A stretch of DNA of 64,000 bases from Paenibacillus oceani (GCF_014705615.1 NZ_JACXJA010000048.1:16532-80531), one strand, 5' to 3'; counted from the stretch's first letter, positions 26,891-36,179 are shown. Notes: generated by a model not told the origin, from the letters alone. Program-made: numbers and translations.

Positions 26891-27695
26891 GAGCGATTCT
26901 CCTCAACTGTTCGGCGAAACGGTCCGGCTCTGTCCAAAACGGCGCATGGCCCGCTCCCGGAAATAACACCTTCATCGATGCAGGGACGGCTTGAAGAGCA
27001 CCTGCCGGGCATATCGGATCTTCTTCGCCGTGCAGCCACAACATTTGAGGAGCTGCGATTCGGGCTTTACCGGATTTGTCTTCGCCGCCTGTCTCCCTGC
27101 TTCGAATGAAGCTTTGCCACCGCTGCGTCAAATCCGTTTTCGCCAAGTAAGCCAGACCGGTGTCCAGCCCCCCTGGTGTGAAATCCGTATCCGCCCCAGC
27201 GGCGGACATTTGCGCGACGACAACTTCCTGGTTCCGCCGTTCCCGCTCGGAAAACATCGACTCCGCGAACTTCTGCAGCGTCTCACGGGGCTTGTCGGCA
27301 AGCTGAGAGCGCATGCGCCTCACCACCCGCTCCGGCCAGCCGCTCGCCCGATCCTCCGCCACGAAGCGCAGAGTTGCACCGACCAGCACCAACCGCTCGA
27401 TCCGACAATGAAAATCCCCCGGATTCGGAGCGGTTCGCAGCCCGGATTCCCAGCTGTCCAGCACCATTTCCAGCGCCAGCATCCCCCCGAGCGACCAGCC
27501 GATTACATAAACCGGGCCGGTAAGCCCGCTCACCGTCTGATGCAGACGGCTGCGCATCTGTCCGACGGAATCACAGTCGGCATAGGTGAACAAACTGTGC
27601 CGGGCATCCGGCAGCCACCGGTACGACTGATCCCATACGCGCGGCGACTGTCCCCAGCCATGTATCCATACTACGGACGGTCTCGTCCGCTCCAT
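26877..27695 (-). CDS. bioH: Alpha/beta hydrolase, probable pimeloyl-ACP methyl ester esterase
   Basis: A 272-aa cytoplasmic hydrolase. It has the oxyanion region VVWIHGWGQSPRVWD, the nucleophile elbow VIGWSLGGMLALE (GWSLGG is typical of BioH), an acid in the WLHGEEDPICPAG segment, and the catalytic His in LFPGAGHAPFWTEPDRF. It would remove the methyl ester added by BioC once pimeloyl-ACP is complete. The ATG follows the bioF stop after one base, and its end overlaps bioC. Position and motif together make BioH likely, though sequence alone cannot exclude BioV- or BioG-like variants. Confidence 0.87.
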   Translation of the reverse strand: MERTRPSVVWIHGWGQSPRVWDQSYRWLPDARHSLFTYADCDSVGQMRSRLHQTVSGLTGPVYVIGWSLGGMLALEMVLDSWESGLRTAPNPGDFHCRIERLVLVGATLRFVAEDRASGWPERVVRRMRSQLADKPRETLQKFAESMFSERERRNQEVVVAQMSAAGADTDFTPGGLDTGLAYLAKTDLTQRWQSFIRSRETGGEDKSGKARIAAPQMLWLHGEEDPICPAGALQAVPASMKVLFPGAGHAPFWTEPDRFAEQLRRIAHEHQ

Positions 27696-27696
27696 G

Positions 27697-28977
27697 TCAA
27701 ATAACCCCCAGTTCCAGGCCGATGCTCACGATCGTATCGAGCGCCATTCTCAAATCGTCGTCCCGGTGTGTAGCCATCGGCGTCAAACGAATCCGCGCCG
27801 ACCCTTCCGGTACGGTAGGCGGCCGGATCGGCACCGCCGCGATGCCCGCCTCCTGCAGCTTCGAACCGAACACAAGCGACCGCTCGTTATCCCCGACGAT
27901 AACCGGTACGATGTGGCACTCGCTGTCTCCCGTGTCGAAGCCGGCGCTCCGCAGCTCGCCGCGCAGCCAGTCCGCTTTGCCGAGCAACGCGTCTCTTCTC
28001 CAGCCTTCCGTCCGGATGATGTTCCATTGATCCCGGATCGCATACACGAGCATCGGCGGCAGCGCCGTAGAATAGATCAAGCTCCGGGCCTTATTGATCA
28101 GATAGTCGATCATCAGGGCAGGCCCTGCCGCATAAGCGCCATAGCAGCCGTATGCCTTGCTGAACGTCCCCATGTGGACATCGACCCGCTGTGCTAATCC
28201 GAGCTCTCCGGCCAATCCTTCCCCCCGGAGTCCGAACACGCCCCCGCTATGGGCTTCGTCAACCATCAGCATCGCGCCGTAACGCTCCTTCAGCTCCACC
28301 AGCTCGCGAAGCGGCGCGATACTGCCATCCATACTGAAAACCGAGTCGGTCACAACGAGCTTGTGCTTTGCAGGATCTGCCTTGCGCAGCAATTGCTCCA
28401 GATGGTTCATATCCCGGTTCCGGTATCGGAACACCTTGGCCCGACTAAGAATAGCCCCGTCCACAATGCTCGCATGATTGTATTTATCGCTGAAAATCAG
28501 GTCGTTGCGTCCTGCCAGCGCGCTGATGATTCCGACATTCGCCATGAAGCCGCTGCCGAATAGAAGACACGCTTCCGTCCCTTTGTACGCCGCGAACTCC
28601 CGTTCGAAGCTTCCGAGAATCGGATCTCCGCCGACGATCAGCCGCGATGCGGTCGCGCCTGTCCGGATCGGTGAGCCGCCAGGTTCGCCGAATTTCCCCG
28701 CTTCGCTCCCCACCGCTCCAGCCGTCGCAGCCATTTCCGCTCCCGAGCCCGATTCCGCGCGGATTCGGTCTGCGTAATCGTTCCAGCGGGACAACGTTTC
28801 CTCGTTCACCTCGTGATGGAGACCCAGATAATGGTTGGAGGCCAAATTAAGCATGCTCCGTCCGTTTCGGATGATCCAGCCTTCCCTCCGTGCCGGGGCG
28901 CTTTCGGTTAAAGCTCGGGCCTGCCCGGCGGCCGCCAGCCGGTCCAGCTCGCCGCGCATCCATTGCAAATGGTCCAT
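27697..28977 (-). CDS. bioF: 8-amino-7-oxononanoate synthase
   Basis: A 426-aa PLP enzyme that condenses pimeloyl-ACP with L-alanine to give KAPA. It shows [68 protein letters not shown], and the Schiff-base Lys in [15 protein letters not shown]. An insertion of about 25 residues rich in Ala and Gly ([20 protein letters not shown]) after the N-terminal part makes it longer than the usual 385-395 aa. The start is preceded by GAGGAG at short spacing, so an ATG six codons later is a weaker alternative. It is third in the biotin operon. Confidence 0.94.
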   Translation of the reverse strand: MDHLQWMRGELDRLAAAGQARALTESAPARREGWIIRNGRSMLNLASNHYLGLHHEVNEETLSRWNDYADRIRAESGSGAEMAATAGAVGSEAGKFGEPGGSPIRTGATASRLIVGGDPILGSFEREFAAYKGTEACLLFGSGFMANVGIISALAGRNDLIFSDKYNHASIVDGAILSRAKVFRYRNRDMNHLEQLLRKADPAKHKLVVTDSVFSMDGSIAPLRELVELKERYGAMLMVDEAHSGGVFGLRGEGLAGELGLAQRVDVHMGTFSKAYGCYGAYAAGPALMIDYLINKARSLIYSTALPPMLVYAIRDQWNIIRTEGWRRDALLGKADWLRGELRSAGFDTGDSECHIVPVIVGDNERSLVFGSKLQEAGIAAVPIRPPTVPEGSARIRLTPMATHRDDDLRMALDTIVSIGLELGVI

Positions 28978-29018
28978 TCTCTCCTCATCCCTTACTTATC
29001 CGTGCGGATTGCTTCCCC

Positions 29019-30011
29019 TCACAGTGCGCATCGTTCAATCTCAAAGCCGAGATCTTCGATCATCCGGTGATCCTCTCGCGCTTCCTGACCTTCCGTCGTT
29101 AAATAGTCGCCGACAAAAATCGAATTGGCGGCATACAGGCCAAGCGGCTGCAAGGAACGCAGATTGACTTCCCGTCCGCCCGAGACCCGGATCTCCTTAG
29201 TCGGGCAAATGAACCGGAACAGCGCCAACACTTTGAGGCATTTGCGCGGATTCAGCTCCCGGTTATTTTCCAGCGGAGTGCCCGGGATGGAGTTGAGAAA
29301 ATTGACCGGAATCGAGTCGGCGTCCAGCTCCCGCAGCGCATAAGCGATCTGCACGATCTCCGCGTTCGTCTCCCCCATGCCTACGATACACCCGGAACAA
29401 GGGGACATGCCGGAAGCTTTAGCTTTCTCCACTGTGGCGACCCGATCGTCATACGTATGAGTGGTCGTAATATTCGCGAAGTTGCCTGCACTTGTGTTCA
29501 GGTTATGATTGTACCGGTCGACGCCCGCCTCTTTCAGCCGCCCCGCCTGCTCCTCCGACAAAATCCCGAGGCAGGCGCATACTTTCATCGGCATCGTCGC
29601 TTTGATTTCCTTCACCGCATCGACGACTTGATCCAATTCCTTGCTTGTTGGACCGCGTCCGCTCGCTACGATGCAATACGTCCCGACCTTCAACTCCATC
29701 GCCTTCCGGGCGCCGTCGATCAGTACGTTTTTCTCCAGCAGCGGGTATTTCGAGACGGGCGCTTTGGACACGATCGACTGGGAGCAATATCCGCAGTCTT
29801 CCGGACACAACCCGCTTTTCGCATTGATGATCAGGTTCAGCTTCACTTTTTTGCCGTAATACGTCTTCCTGACTTGAAAAGCGGCGTGTAGCAACGGCAG
29901 CAGTTCATCGTCATCCGCCTCCAATACGGCAAGCCCCTCCTCCACACTCAGCAGCTCGCCGCGCAGCGCCTTCTCTGCAAACAAGTCCCATTTCGAACGC
30001 AATGCGATCAT
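29019..30011 (-). CDS. bioB: Biotin synthase
   Basis: A 330-aa radical SAM enzyme that inserts sulfur into dethiobiotin. The cluster motif CPEDCGYCSQ (CxxxCxxC) near residue 70 binds the 4Fe-4S cluster. Cys and Asn/Arg residues for the second cluster are in CACLG, YNHNLNTS and IRVSGGREVNLR. The reading frame extends 20 codons upstream, but GGAGGAGAACTTA directly precedes the ATG at 30011. It lies 80 bp downstream of bioD and 41 bp before bioF. Confidence 0.96.
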   Translation of the reverse strand: MIALRSKWDLFAEKALRGELLSVEEGLAVLEADDDELLPLLHAAFQVRKTYYGKKVKLNLIINAKSGLCPEDCGYCSQSIVSKAPVSKYPLLEKNVLIDGARKAMELKVGTYCIVASGRGPTSKELDQVVDAVKEIKATMPMKVCACLGILSEEQAGRLKEAGVDRYNHNLNTSAGNFANITTTHTYDDRVATVEKAKASGMSPCSGCIVGMGETNAEIVQIAYALRELDADSIPVNFLNSIPGTPLENNRELNPRKCLKVLALFRFICPTKEIRVSGGREVNLRSLQPLGLYAANSIFVGDYLTTEGQEAREDHRMIEDLGFEIERCAL

Positions 30012-30091
30012 TAAGTTCTCCTCCGACCATTGGATTTCAGTGGTGAATGTGCGACCTGTCGCACTTTGCAAAAAGGTAATTTATGTATGAA

Positions 30092-30904
30092 TTACAGCTG
30101 CAATAACGTCTCCCAGTCGATCGCAGACCGGACAACGTCCGCCCAGCGGTTCGGCGTTTCGCCCAGTTTCGGTTGGCCGGCCGTGGCCGCGGGCTTACTG
30201 GCCGTGTTCTCGCGCGCATCGCCTGCTGGATGGCCGCTTTCCGCTTCCTCCTGCCATGGCAGCAGACCGACGACCGGGATACCGGAAAACGTCTCGATCA
30301 TCTCCGCATTTTCCCGGACAGCGGGCATATCCGTAACTGTATGCTTATAGCCGTTAAGTATAATTCCCGCGACAGGAATCCCGAACTGCTTCGCCACAGC
30401 AACCGTGAGCAGCGTATGGTTGACTGTCCCTAGTCCAGGTCTCGCCACGATCAGCAGCGGCAGACCGAGACCTGCGGCAAGATCAGCCACCAGATGCCGT
30501 TCCGTCAGCGGCACCGCAAGCCCTCCCGCCCCCTCGACGAGCAGGAAGTCTCCGGCACTCAGCCTGCTCCGCCCTTCTGCAAGCAGCGCGTCCACATCGA
30601 TCGTCTCGCCGATCCGGCGGGCCGCCATCCACGGCGCCAGCGGGTCCGGCAGCGTCAGTGTCACGATATCCCGTTCCTGCTGCGCCAGCCCGCCTTCCTT
30701 GCGAAGGCGATAGCTGTCCGATTCCGGAGCTTCGGCAGAAGGAATCCCGGTTTGTACCGGCTTCCATACCTGCACGTTCCCGGCGTTGTATCCGTCCCTT
30801 ATCGGGACTCGCTCCCGCAATACTGCGGCGAGGCCGGCCGTCACGCTCGTCTTGCCGACTCCCGTGTCGGTTCCCGTAATGAACAAACCTCTGCGGTTCA
30901 TCAT
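30092..30904 (-). CDS. bioD: Dethiobiotin synthetase
   Basis: A 270-aa ATP-dependent enzyme that closes the ureido ring on DAPA. It has the P-loop FITGTDTGVGKTSVTAGL, VQVWKPVQTG, VEGAGGLAVPL and ARPGLGTVNHTLLTV. Its C-terminal stretch (EEAESGHPAGDARENTASK onward) is longer and more polar than usual. GGAGGATTCACG precedes the double ATG at 30904. It is the first gene of the operon, directly behind the BirA operator. Confidence 0.95.
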   Translation of the reverse strand: MMNRRGLFITGTDTGVGKTSVTAGLAAVLRERVPIRDGYNAGNVQVWKPVQTGIPSAEAPESDSYRLRKEGGLAQQERDIVTLTLPDPLAPWMAARRIGETIDVDALLAEGRSRLSAGDFLLVEGAGGLAVPLTERHLVADLAAGLGLPLLIVARPGLGTVNHTLLTVAVAKQFGIPVAGIILNGYKHTVTDMPAVRENAEMIETFSGIPVVGLLPWQEEAESGHPAGDARENTASKPAATAGQPKLGETPNRWADVVRSAIDWETLLQL

Positions 30905-30955
30905 CGTGAATCCTCCTCCAGATCGTGTTCGTGTTGTCAGCGTCTAATGGAGTTT

Positions 30956-30993
30956 AATTGTTAACCTATTTCTATATTACAAGGTTAACAATT
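30956..30993 (-). promoter_or_regulatory. BirA operator of the biotin operon
   Basis: AATTGTTAACC (30956-30966), 16 bases and GGTTAACAATT (30983-30993) make a perfect 11-bp inverted repeat that matches the known Firmicutes BirA site (TTGTTAACC-N14-16-GGTTAACAA). It lies 52 bases upstream of the bioD start and should overlap the promoter. Biotin-loaded BirA would repress the operon when biotin is sufficient. Confidence 0.93.
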
Positions 30994-31602
30994 AGGCTAG
31001 AACCGATTGTAACACGATCTTTGCGGCAGCGACAATGACTATTTTTGCAAATCAACTTGAAAACGCGGCGAAGAGCAGGGGCAACAGGCGGGAGTGGCGC
31101 TTCGTCCGGAGACCTTGCAAGACTGTGGAGGACATATGGAAAACCGTAAGAAACCTCGGGGGTGAGACTTGTCGAAAACAAACGGATGGGTTGGACGCTG
31201 GGGGAAAGGGAGCGGAAAGGGGCTGTAGAAACAAATAGCAGTCTATTGCGGGCACGTTGAGGAACGCTTCGGAAACAAATAACAGCCTTTTGCATCTCTT
31301 ATTTCGAGGGGAAACCAACCTTTGCGCCAAATAGAGTATGCTAGAGACCCTTACTTTGGGGAAACCGCCGAAGTTCCGAGTTTAGCCCTGAAATAAAAGC
31401 TACAAATCGCTCGTATTCGCCAGTGCAAAGGTGTTTTCCACAAAATGGGGGGTGCTAAAGGCCGTTATTTCTCGTCAAGGGGGCTAAATCGCGGATGGCC
31501 ACCGTCGTGTGACGCAGAGCACCTGCGAAGGAGGCTTCGTGCGGTGGAAAAGCTGCTTTCTCCGCTGACTACCGCATGCCCAAGTCTCCTGCCCCTGCTT
31601 GC
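30994..31602. other. Gene-poor region with short dispersed repeats
   Basis: No reading frame here has a convincing ribosome binding site or protein character. Two 22-bp direct copies with 19 matches (31228-31249 and 31272-31293, both starting GAAACAAATA) lie 44 bp apart. An inverted, weaker copy (CTAAAGGCCGTTATTTCTC, 31455-31473) and possibly a fourth near 31385 follow. Such copies are what remains of an intergenic repeat family. Confidence 0.5.
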
Positions 31603-31714
31603 TGCTCCCTACTCGTTACTCTTTACTCTTTACTCCCGGCTCCCGGCTCTCTACTCTCTACTCTCTGCTCTCTACTCTCTGCTCTCTGCTCCCCACTCTC
31701 CGCTTTCGACTCTC
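31603..31714. repeat. Heptanucleotide tandem array, 16 units
   Basis: Sixteen uninterrupted 7-bp units with consensus TACTCTC (variants TGCTCTC, TACTCTT, GGCTCCC, TGCTCCC) run from 31603 to 31714. The strand shown is almost pure pyrimidine at most positions. The array lies between the end of the nitroreductase gene and the repeat-rich region behind the biotin operator. It is non-coding in my reading: the local frames lack ribosome binding sites and the 7-bp period shifts frame at each unit. Confidence 0.85.
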
Positions 31715-31843
31715 TTGCTCCCATTCCCGCCTCCCCCCAGCCTTTTTGCGGCCCATTACTGCCTCAAATAAAAGAAAGGCGCCCCGCAGGGCACCTGAAC
31801 AAGCTTAACCATCTTAAAGTTTGCCTCCCGCCGAAGCGGCGCA

Positions 31844-32437
31844 TTATGACGACGGCGTATCGATCACCGTCAGCAGTTCCGACGCCGGTGTACGCGGCTG
31901 GGCCGGCGGCACTTTGGCCGGATAGCCGATATGCAGGCTGGCGACGGCCCGTTCCCCGGGCCCGATGCCCAGCGTCTCGCGGAATTCCGCCTGCGTCAGC
32001 AGCGGATAGCTCTCCCAGACGAGGCCGAGCCCCTGCTCCCAGGCGAGCAGACTGAAATTTTGAATCAGGCAGCAAATTGCAGCGAAATCGTCCTCCCTCA
32101 CGGCCAGATTCGGATTCTCCTTCTGAACGACGACCAGGATCACCGGCACGTTCATAAACCTCTTATAAAACTTCTGCCCGATCTCCTCCCGCTTCGCCGG
32201 ATCGCTTTCACGTTTCTCCACATTTTTGCGGGCTATCTCCGCTATGCGCGAGCGGCCTTCCCCCTTCACCGATACGAAACGCCACGGCTGGGTCAGCCGA
32301 TGGTTCGGCGCCCATACCGACGTATCCAGCAGCTCCTGGATCAGCGAGAGCTCCACCTCTTTGGATTCGAATTGATGCACCGTCCGTCTTTCTTTTACAA
32401 TTCGGGCCAGCTCCGTTCCGGTTGTCTCCAAGGTCAT
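31844..32437 (-). CDS. Nitroreductase family protein
   Basis: A 197-aa FMN-dependent oxidoreductase. It has RRTVHQFESKEV at the N-terminus (FMN phosphate contacts), LLDTSVWAPNHRLTQPWRFVSV, and the closing LGLVWESYPLLTQAEFRETLGIGPGERAVASLHIGYP. Such enzymes reduce nitro compounds, quinones or, in some cases, ferric or flavin substrates. The start at 32437 is set by GGAGGTGCGGCTG; the frame itself extends five codons upstream. A strong Fur box lies 18 bp upstream of the start, so expression should respond to iron. A role in ferric-siderophore or flavin reduction is inferred from that alone. Confidence 0.88.
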   Translation of the reverse strand: MTLETTGTELARIVKERRTVHQFESKEVELSLIQELLDTSVWAPNHRLTQPWRFVSVKGEGRSRIAEIARKNVEKRESDPAKREEIGQKFYKRFMNVPVILVVVQKENPNLAVREDDFAAICCLIQNFSLLAWEQGLGLVWESYPLLTQAEFRETLGIGPGERAVASLHIGYPAKVPPAQPRTPASELLTVIDTPSS

Positions 32438-32454
32438 CAGCCGCACCTCCATTT

Positions 32455-32473
32455 GATAATGAAAATCATTTTC
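32455..32473 (-). promoter_or_regulatory. Fur box upstream of the nitroreductase
   Basis: GATAATGAAAATCATTTTC matches 17 of 19 positions of the classical Fur consensus GATAATGATAATCATTATC. The dyad extends outward by further matching bases (TGATAATG and its partner TTTCATCA). It lies in the short gap between the cheR stop and the nitroreductase start. Confidence 0.9.
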
Positions 32474-32540
32474 ATCAAATGTAGCATGCCCAAACGTAAC
32501 CTGACAATGGACTTTTATCCCGGAGCATATGGATTTTTCC

Positions 32541-33422
32541 CTAAACCGTCTTCACTTTGCGGTATATTTTCTGCGAGCAGTCCATCGCCGTGTAGCGCCC
32601 CGATTGCTGGACGGCTAACAGCGACTCCTTGCTGCCGAGCGCAAGAATCCCGGTCGGATGCAAGCTTTCGTCGAACAGGCTGTGCACCTTATTTTGCAGA
32701 ACCGTGTCGAAGTAGATCAGCACATTGCGGCAAATAATGACGTGAAATTCGTTAAAGGACCGGTCCGTCACGAGGTTATGCTGAAAGAAATGAATGTTCC
32801 GGCTAAGCTCCGGCTGAAAATAGGCAAATTCATGATCCGTCGTATAATAGGCCGAAAATTCCTGACTGCCGCCTGCCAGCAAATAATTTTTCGTATAGCC
32901 TTGCATCCGCGCCAGCGGAAATGCGCTTGCCCGCGCCCGTTCCAGCGCATGTTCGTTCATATCCGTAGCGAACAGCTGCGTTCTCGCGGCAAGCCCTTCC
33001 TCCTGCAGCAGGATCGCCATCGAATAAACTTCCTCTCCCGTCGAGCAGCCGGCGTGCCAGATGCGGATTTCCGGCAGCTCGCGCAGCAGCGGAACGACAT
33101 TTTGGCGGAAAGAGGTAAAAAAGGCGGGATCGCGGAACATCTCGGTCACATTAATCGAAAAGTCGCCCAGCAGCTTCTTCGCCATGTCGGGATGGTGAAG
33201 CACTTTGTCCAGAAGCGCGGTTATCGACGGCAGCTTCTCCATCCGGACCCGGTTCATAATCCGCCTCGTAATGGAAGTACGCACATAATTCCGGAAATCA
33301 AACCCGTACAGACGGTACAATCCTTCCAGCAATAAGCTGACTTCGATCTTCTCGAGCTCGCTCGTGTGGGTCTCCTCGGCTTCCAGGTCCGCCGGTTGCA
33401 GCCTCAGATCATCCGTATTCAT
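32541..33422 (-). CDS. CheR-type protein-glutamate methyltransferase
   Basis: A 293-aa SAM-dependent methyltransferase. The N-terminal helical domain includes YGFDFRNYVRTSITRRIMNRV, typical of CheR, followed by INVTEMFRDPAFFTSFRQNVVPLL and the SAM site IRIWHAGCSTGEEVYSMAILL. VIICRNVLIYF, near the end, is also diagnostic. It starts three bases after the stop of the hybrid kinase and uses AAGGTG inside the kinase end. No chemoreceptor or cheB is adjacent, so it probably belongs to the kinase's signalling pathway rather than to the main chemotaxis system. Confidence 0.92.
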   Translation of the reverse strand: MNTDDLRLQPADLEAEETHTSELEKIEVSLLLEGLYRLYGFDFRNYVRTSITRRIMNRVRMEKLPSITALLDKVLHHPDMAKKLLGDFSINVTEMFRDPAFFTSFRQNVVPLLRELPEIRIWHAGCSTGEEVYSMAILLQEEGLAARTQLFATDMNEHALERARASAFPLARMQGYTKNYLLAGGSQEFSAYYTTDHEFAYFQPELSRNIHFFQHNLVTDRSFNEFHVIICRNVLIYFDTVLQNKVHSLFDESLHPTGILALGSKESLLAVQQSGRYTAMDCSQKIYRKVKTV

Positions 33423-33425
33423 CGT

Positions 33426-36179
33426 TCACACCTTCGTCAGCCAAACCCGCATCAGCGAGAACAGCTGATTCATATTTAATGGCTTGCTTATATAATCCGA
33501 AGCTCCCGCTTCCAGACATTTCTCCCGGTCATACTTCATCGCTTTGGCCGTGAGCGCGATGATCGGCACCGCATCGAACTCCGGCATTTCGCGAATATGG
33601 CGCATCGTCGTGTAGCCGTCCATAACCGGCATCATGATGTCCATCAGGATCAGATCAAATTTCTCCGCCTCCCTGTGCAGCGACTCCATGCATTCCTGCC
33701 CGTTGTGCGCGACTGTGACCTCGATGCCTGCCGCTTCCAGCGAAATTTGCAGCGTATACCGGTTGCGTGCGTCGTCGTCCACAACCAACACTTTTTTGTT
33801 TTTGAAAATCTCCTTGTGTATCGAGGCCGACGTCACCCGGTTTTCTTCGATATGGCCCTCGCCGCCCTCTGTGCACGCTGCCTCAACCGCCGACTCAGCC
33901 GCCGCCGACGCCTCGCTGAGCATCATAGCCGACTCATGAGATTTCGTCTGACCGAGCGGAGGCAGCAGGATCGTAAACGTGCTGCCCCGTCCTTCCTCGC
34001 TGTCGAGCAGGATCGTCCCGCCAAGCAGATTGGCGAATTCGCGGCAGATCGATAACCCGAGTCCCGTACCGCCGTATTTGCGGCTTGTCGTCCCGTCGAC
34101 CTGCTGGAACGCTTCGAAAATAATGTCCCGCTTGCTTGCGGGGATGCCGACGCCGGTGTCCGCCACGGATATCGCCAGCACCGTCTCGTTCGGGCATTCC
34201 GGCAGAGCGTCCGCCACAACGGCTGGGTCGGCCCGGCGGATCGACAGAACGACTTCCCCGCTGTCAGTAAATTTGAATGCGTTCGACAGCAAATTTTTCA
34301 CAATTTGATGCAGCCGATGCTCATCCGTCCAAAAAATCGCCGGAGCGTCCGGCTCCATGCGGGTAACGAAACGAACCCCTTTTTGTTCGGCGATTTTGCC
34401 GAATTGGTATTCCATAACGAGCGGAAACTCAGTTACGCTCATCTCTTCTGGTACAATCTCCACTTTGCCGGCTTCCACCTTGGACAGATCCAAAATATCG
34501 TTAATCAGCGTAAGCAGATCGTTGCCGGACGAGTGGATGACTTTGGCATACTGCCTCTCCTCGGTGCCAAGCTCGGCATTCTCCGCAAGGAGCTGCGACA
34601 AGATCAGCATGCTGTTCAGCGGCGTCCGAAGCTCGTGGGACATATTGGCCAGGAAATCCGACTTGTACTGCGAACTCTGCTCCAGCTGCTCCGTATATTC
34701 TTCGAGCTCGATCCGGATCTTCTCCAGCTCCCGCGATTTTTCCTCGGCGAACCGGTTCTGCTCCTCCAGCTGTTCGTTCGAGACGCGCAGCTCCTCCTGC
34801 TGGGTTTGCAGCTCCTCGGCCTGAACCTGCATCTCCTCCGCCTGCGACTGCAGCTCCTCGGTCATCGCCTGCGATTCGCGAAGCAGCCGCTCGATCTCCA
34901 TCTGGTTCTCGACTCTGTCGATCGTCGTGCCGAACGTATCCAGAATCTCATCGAGCAGTTGCAGCTGAACTGGCGTGAACGCATGCAGCGTCGCCAGCTC
35001 CAGCACGGCCGTAACCCGTCCCTCGAACTCGACCGGAGCGATCAGCACCTGCTTCGGAACAGCACTCCCGAGACCGGAAGCGATCCGAATATAGTCGTCC
35101 GGAACATGCTCCAGATGAAACATCCGGTTTTCTTTGGCGCATTGCCCGACCAGCCCTTCTCCCGGATGGATCGCCTCCGGGCTGACTGCCAGCTCGCCCT
35201 CCCCCGCATAAGAGGCTACCCGGATCAGCTTGCGCTGCTCCCCGCGGCCTGTACCTACGTACAAGACACCGTATACGGCATCGAGCAGCGGCGTTATTTT
35301 ATCGATAAACGAATGACCGAGCGACGAAAGATCGGTCACCCCTTGGTACATACTGATGACCTCGGCAAGCTTCGTCTTCGTCCAGTTTTTCTGCTCCTGG
35401 TCCTCCAGCAGCTCGTTCATCGCGGTCCCCAGATCGCCGATCTCGTCCCGGGCGCTTACTTCGACGCGGCGCTGCATGCCTCCAACCGAAGTGGAAATTT
35501 CTTTAATGCTTTGCGTAACCGCATGAATCGTCCTCAGGATCGAGCCGGAAAGAAGGGTTGCCGCAGCGGCCGATATGACCGTCACCATAACGAGCATCAC
35601 GTACAAAGCCGTCTTCAGAGCGGCATTCCGATCGTTTAAGGCCGCCGCTCTCTCCTGGGTCAGCTGATTTTGATTCTCGCGGAAGATGTCGAATTGTGAA
35701 CGCATCTCGTTCATGTAAACTTTGCCGGGATCTTTCCTGTAAAACTCGGCGATTCCCGCGTTATCGTTCGCTTTCTTCAACGCGATAGCCCGCTCCCCGG
35801 CCGATTCGATCCATTGCTCAATCGTTAACTTGACCGTCTCCAGCCGCTGCTGCTGGCTCGGGTTATCCGACACGAGCTGATTCAGCCGGATATAGTCCTT
35901 CTGCCATTCCGCCTTGGCGGCCGTATAAGGCTCGAGGTAAGCGGCGTCGCCTGTAATCAAATAACCGCGCTGGCCGGTTTGCATGTCGAGCAGATGTTTT
36001 TCGATCCGGTTCGTTATATCGATTACCGCCATATCGTGCTCAATGACGTAATTCCGCTCCTCCTGCATGGAAGTCATCTGTTGATCGACAATAATTAGCG
36101 AGACAACAAAACAGATAATGCTCACCATGTAGCCAAGTACGATTTTGGCGCGTATTCCAAATCTGAACCTGTTTGCCAT
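33426..36179 (-). CDS. Hybrid sensor histidine kinase (CHASE3-HAMP-GAF-HisKA-HATPase-REC)
   Basis: A 917-aa membrane kinase. A membrane segment near residues 13-32 and another near 190-210 enclose a CHASE3 sensor (KHLLDMQTGQRGYLITGD). HAMP, a GAF domain (about 280-430) and a long Glu/Gln coiled coil (LQSQAEEMQVQAEELQTQQEEL) follow. HisKA has the phospho-acceptor His in FLANMSHELRTPLNSML near 518, and the ATPase domain shows VKNLLSNAFKFTDSG, ADTGVGIP and GGTGLGLSICREF. The C-terminal receiver domain has its Asp in DLILMDIMMPVMDGYT. There is no HPt domain. The ribosome binding site is weak. It is paired with a CheR-like methyltransferase, so its signal path may involve methylation. Confidence 0.94.
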   Translation of the reverse strand: MANRFRFGIRAKIVLGYMVSIICFVVSLIIVDQQMTSMQEERNYVIEHDMAVIDITNRIEKHLLDMQTGQRGYLITGDAAYLEPYTAAKAEWQKDYIRLNQLVSDNPSQQQRLETVKLTIEQWIESAGERAIALKKANDNAGIAEFYRKDPGKVYMNEMRSQFDIFRENQNQLTQERAAALNDRNAALKTALYVMLVMVTVISAAAATLLSGSILRTIHAVTQSIKEISTSVGGMQRRVEVSARDEIGDLGTAMNELLEDQEQKNWTKTKLAEVISMYQGVTDLSSLGHSFIDKITPLLDAVYGVLYVGTGRGEQRKLIRVASYAGEGELAVSPEAIHPGEGLVGQCAKENRMFHLEHVPDDYIRIASGLGSAVPKQVLIAPVEFEGRVTAVLELATLHAFTPVQLQLLDEILDTFGTTIDRVENQMEIERLLRESQAMTEELQSQAEEMQVQAEELQTQQEELRVSNEQLEEQNRFAEEKSRELEKIRIELEEYTEQLEQSSQYKSDFLANMSHELRTPLNSMLILSQLLAENAELGTEERQYAKVIHSSGNDLLTLINDILDLSKVEAGKVEIVPEEMSVTEFPLVMEYQFGKIAEQKGVRFVTRMEPDAPAIFWTDEHRLHQIVKNLLSNAFKFTDSGEVVLSIRRADPAVVADALPECPNETVLAISVADTGVGIPASKRDIIFEAFQQVDGTTSRKYGGTGLGLSICREFANLLGGTILLDSEEGRGSTFTILLPPLGQTKSHESAMMLSEASAAAESAVEAACTEGGEGHIEENRVTSASIHKEIFKNKKVLVVDDDARNRYTLQISLEAAGIEVTVAHNGQECMESLHREAEKFDLILMDIMMPVMDGYTTMRHIREMPEFDAVPIIALTAKAMKYDREKCLEAGASDYISKPLNMNQLFSLMRVWLTKV

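Noticed and set aside
31445..31808. Overlapping plus-strand frames across the heptanucleotide array
   Set aside because: The Leu/Ser-rich peptides come from the tandem repeat; no ribosome binding sites.
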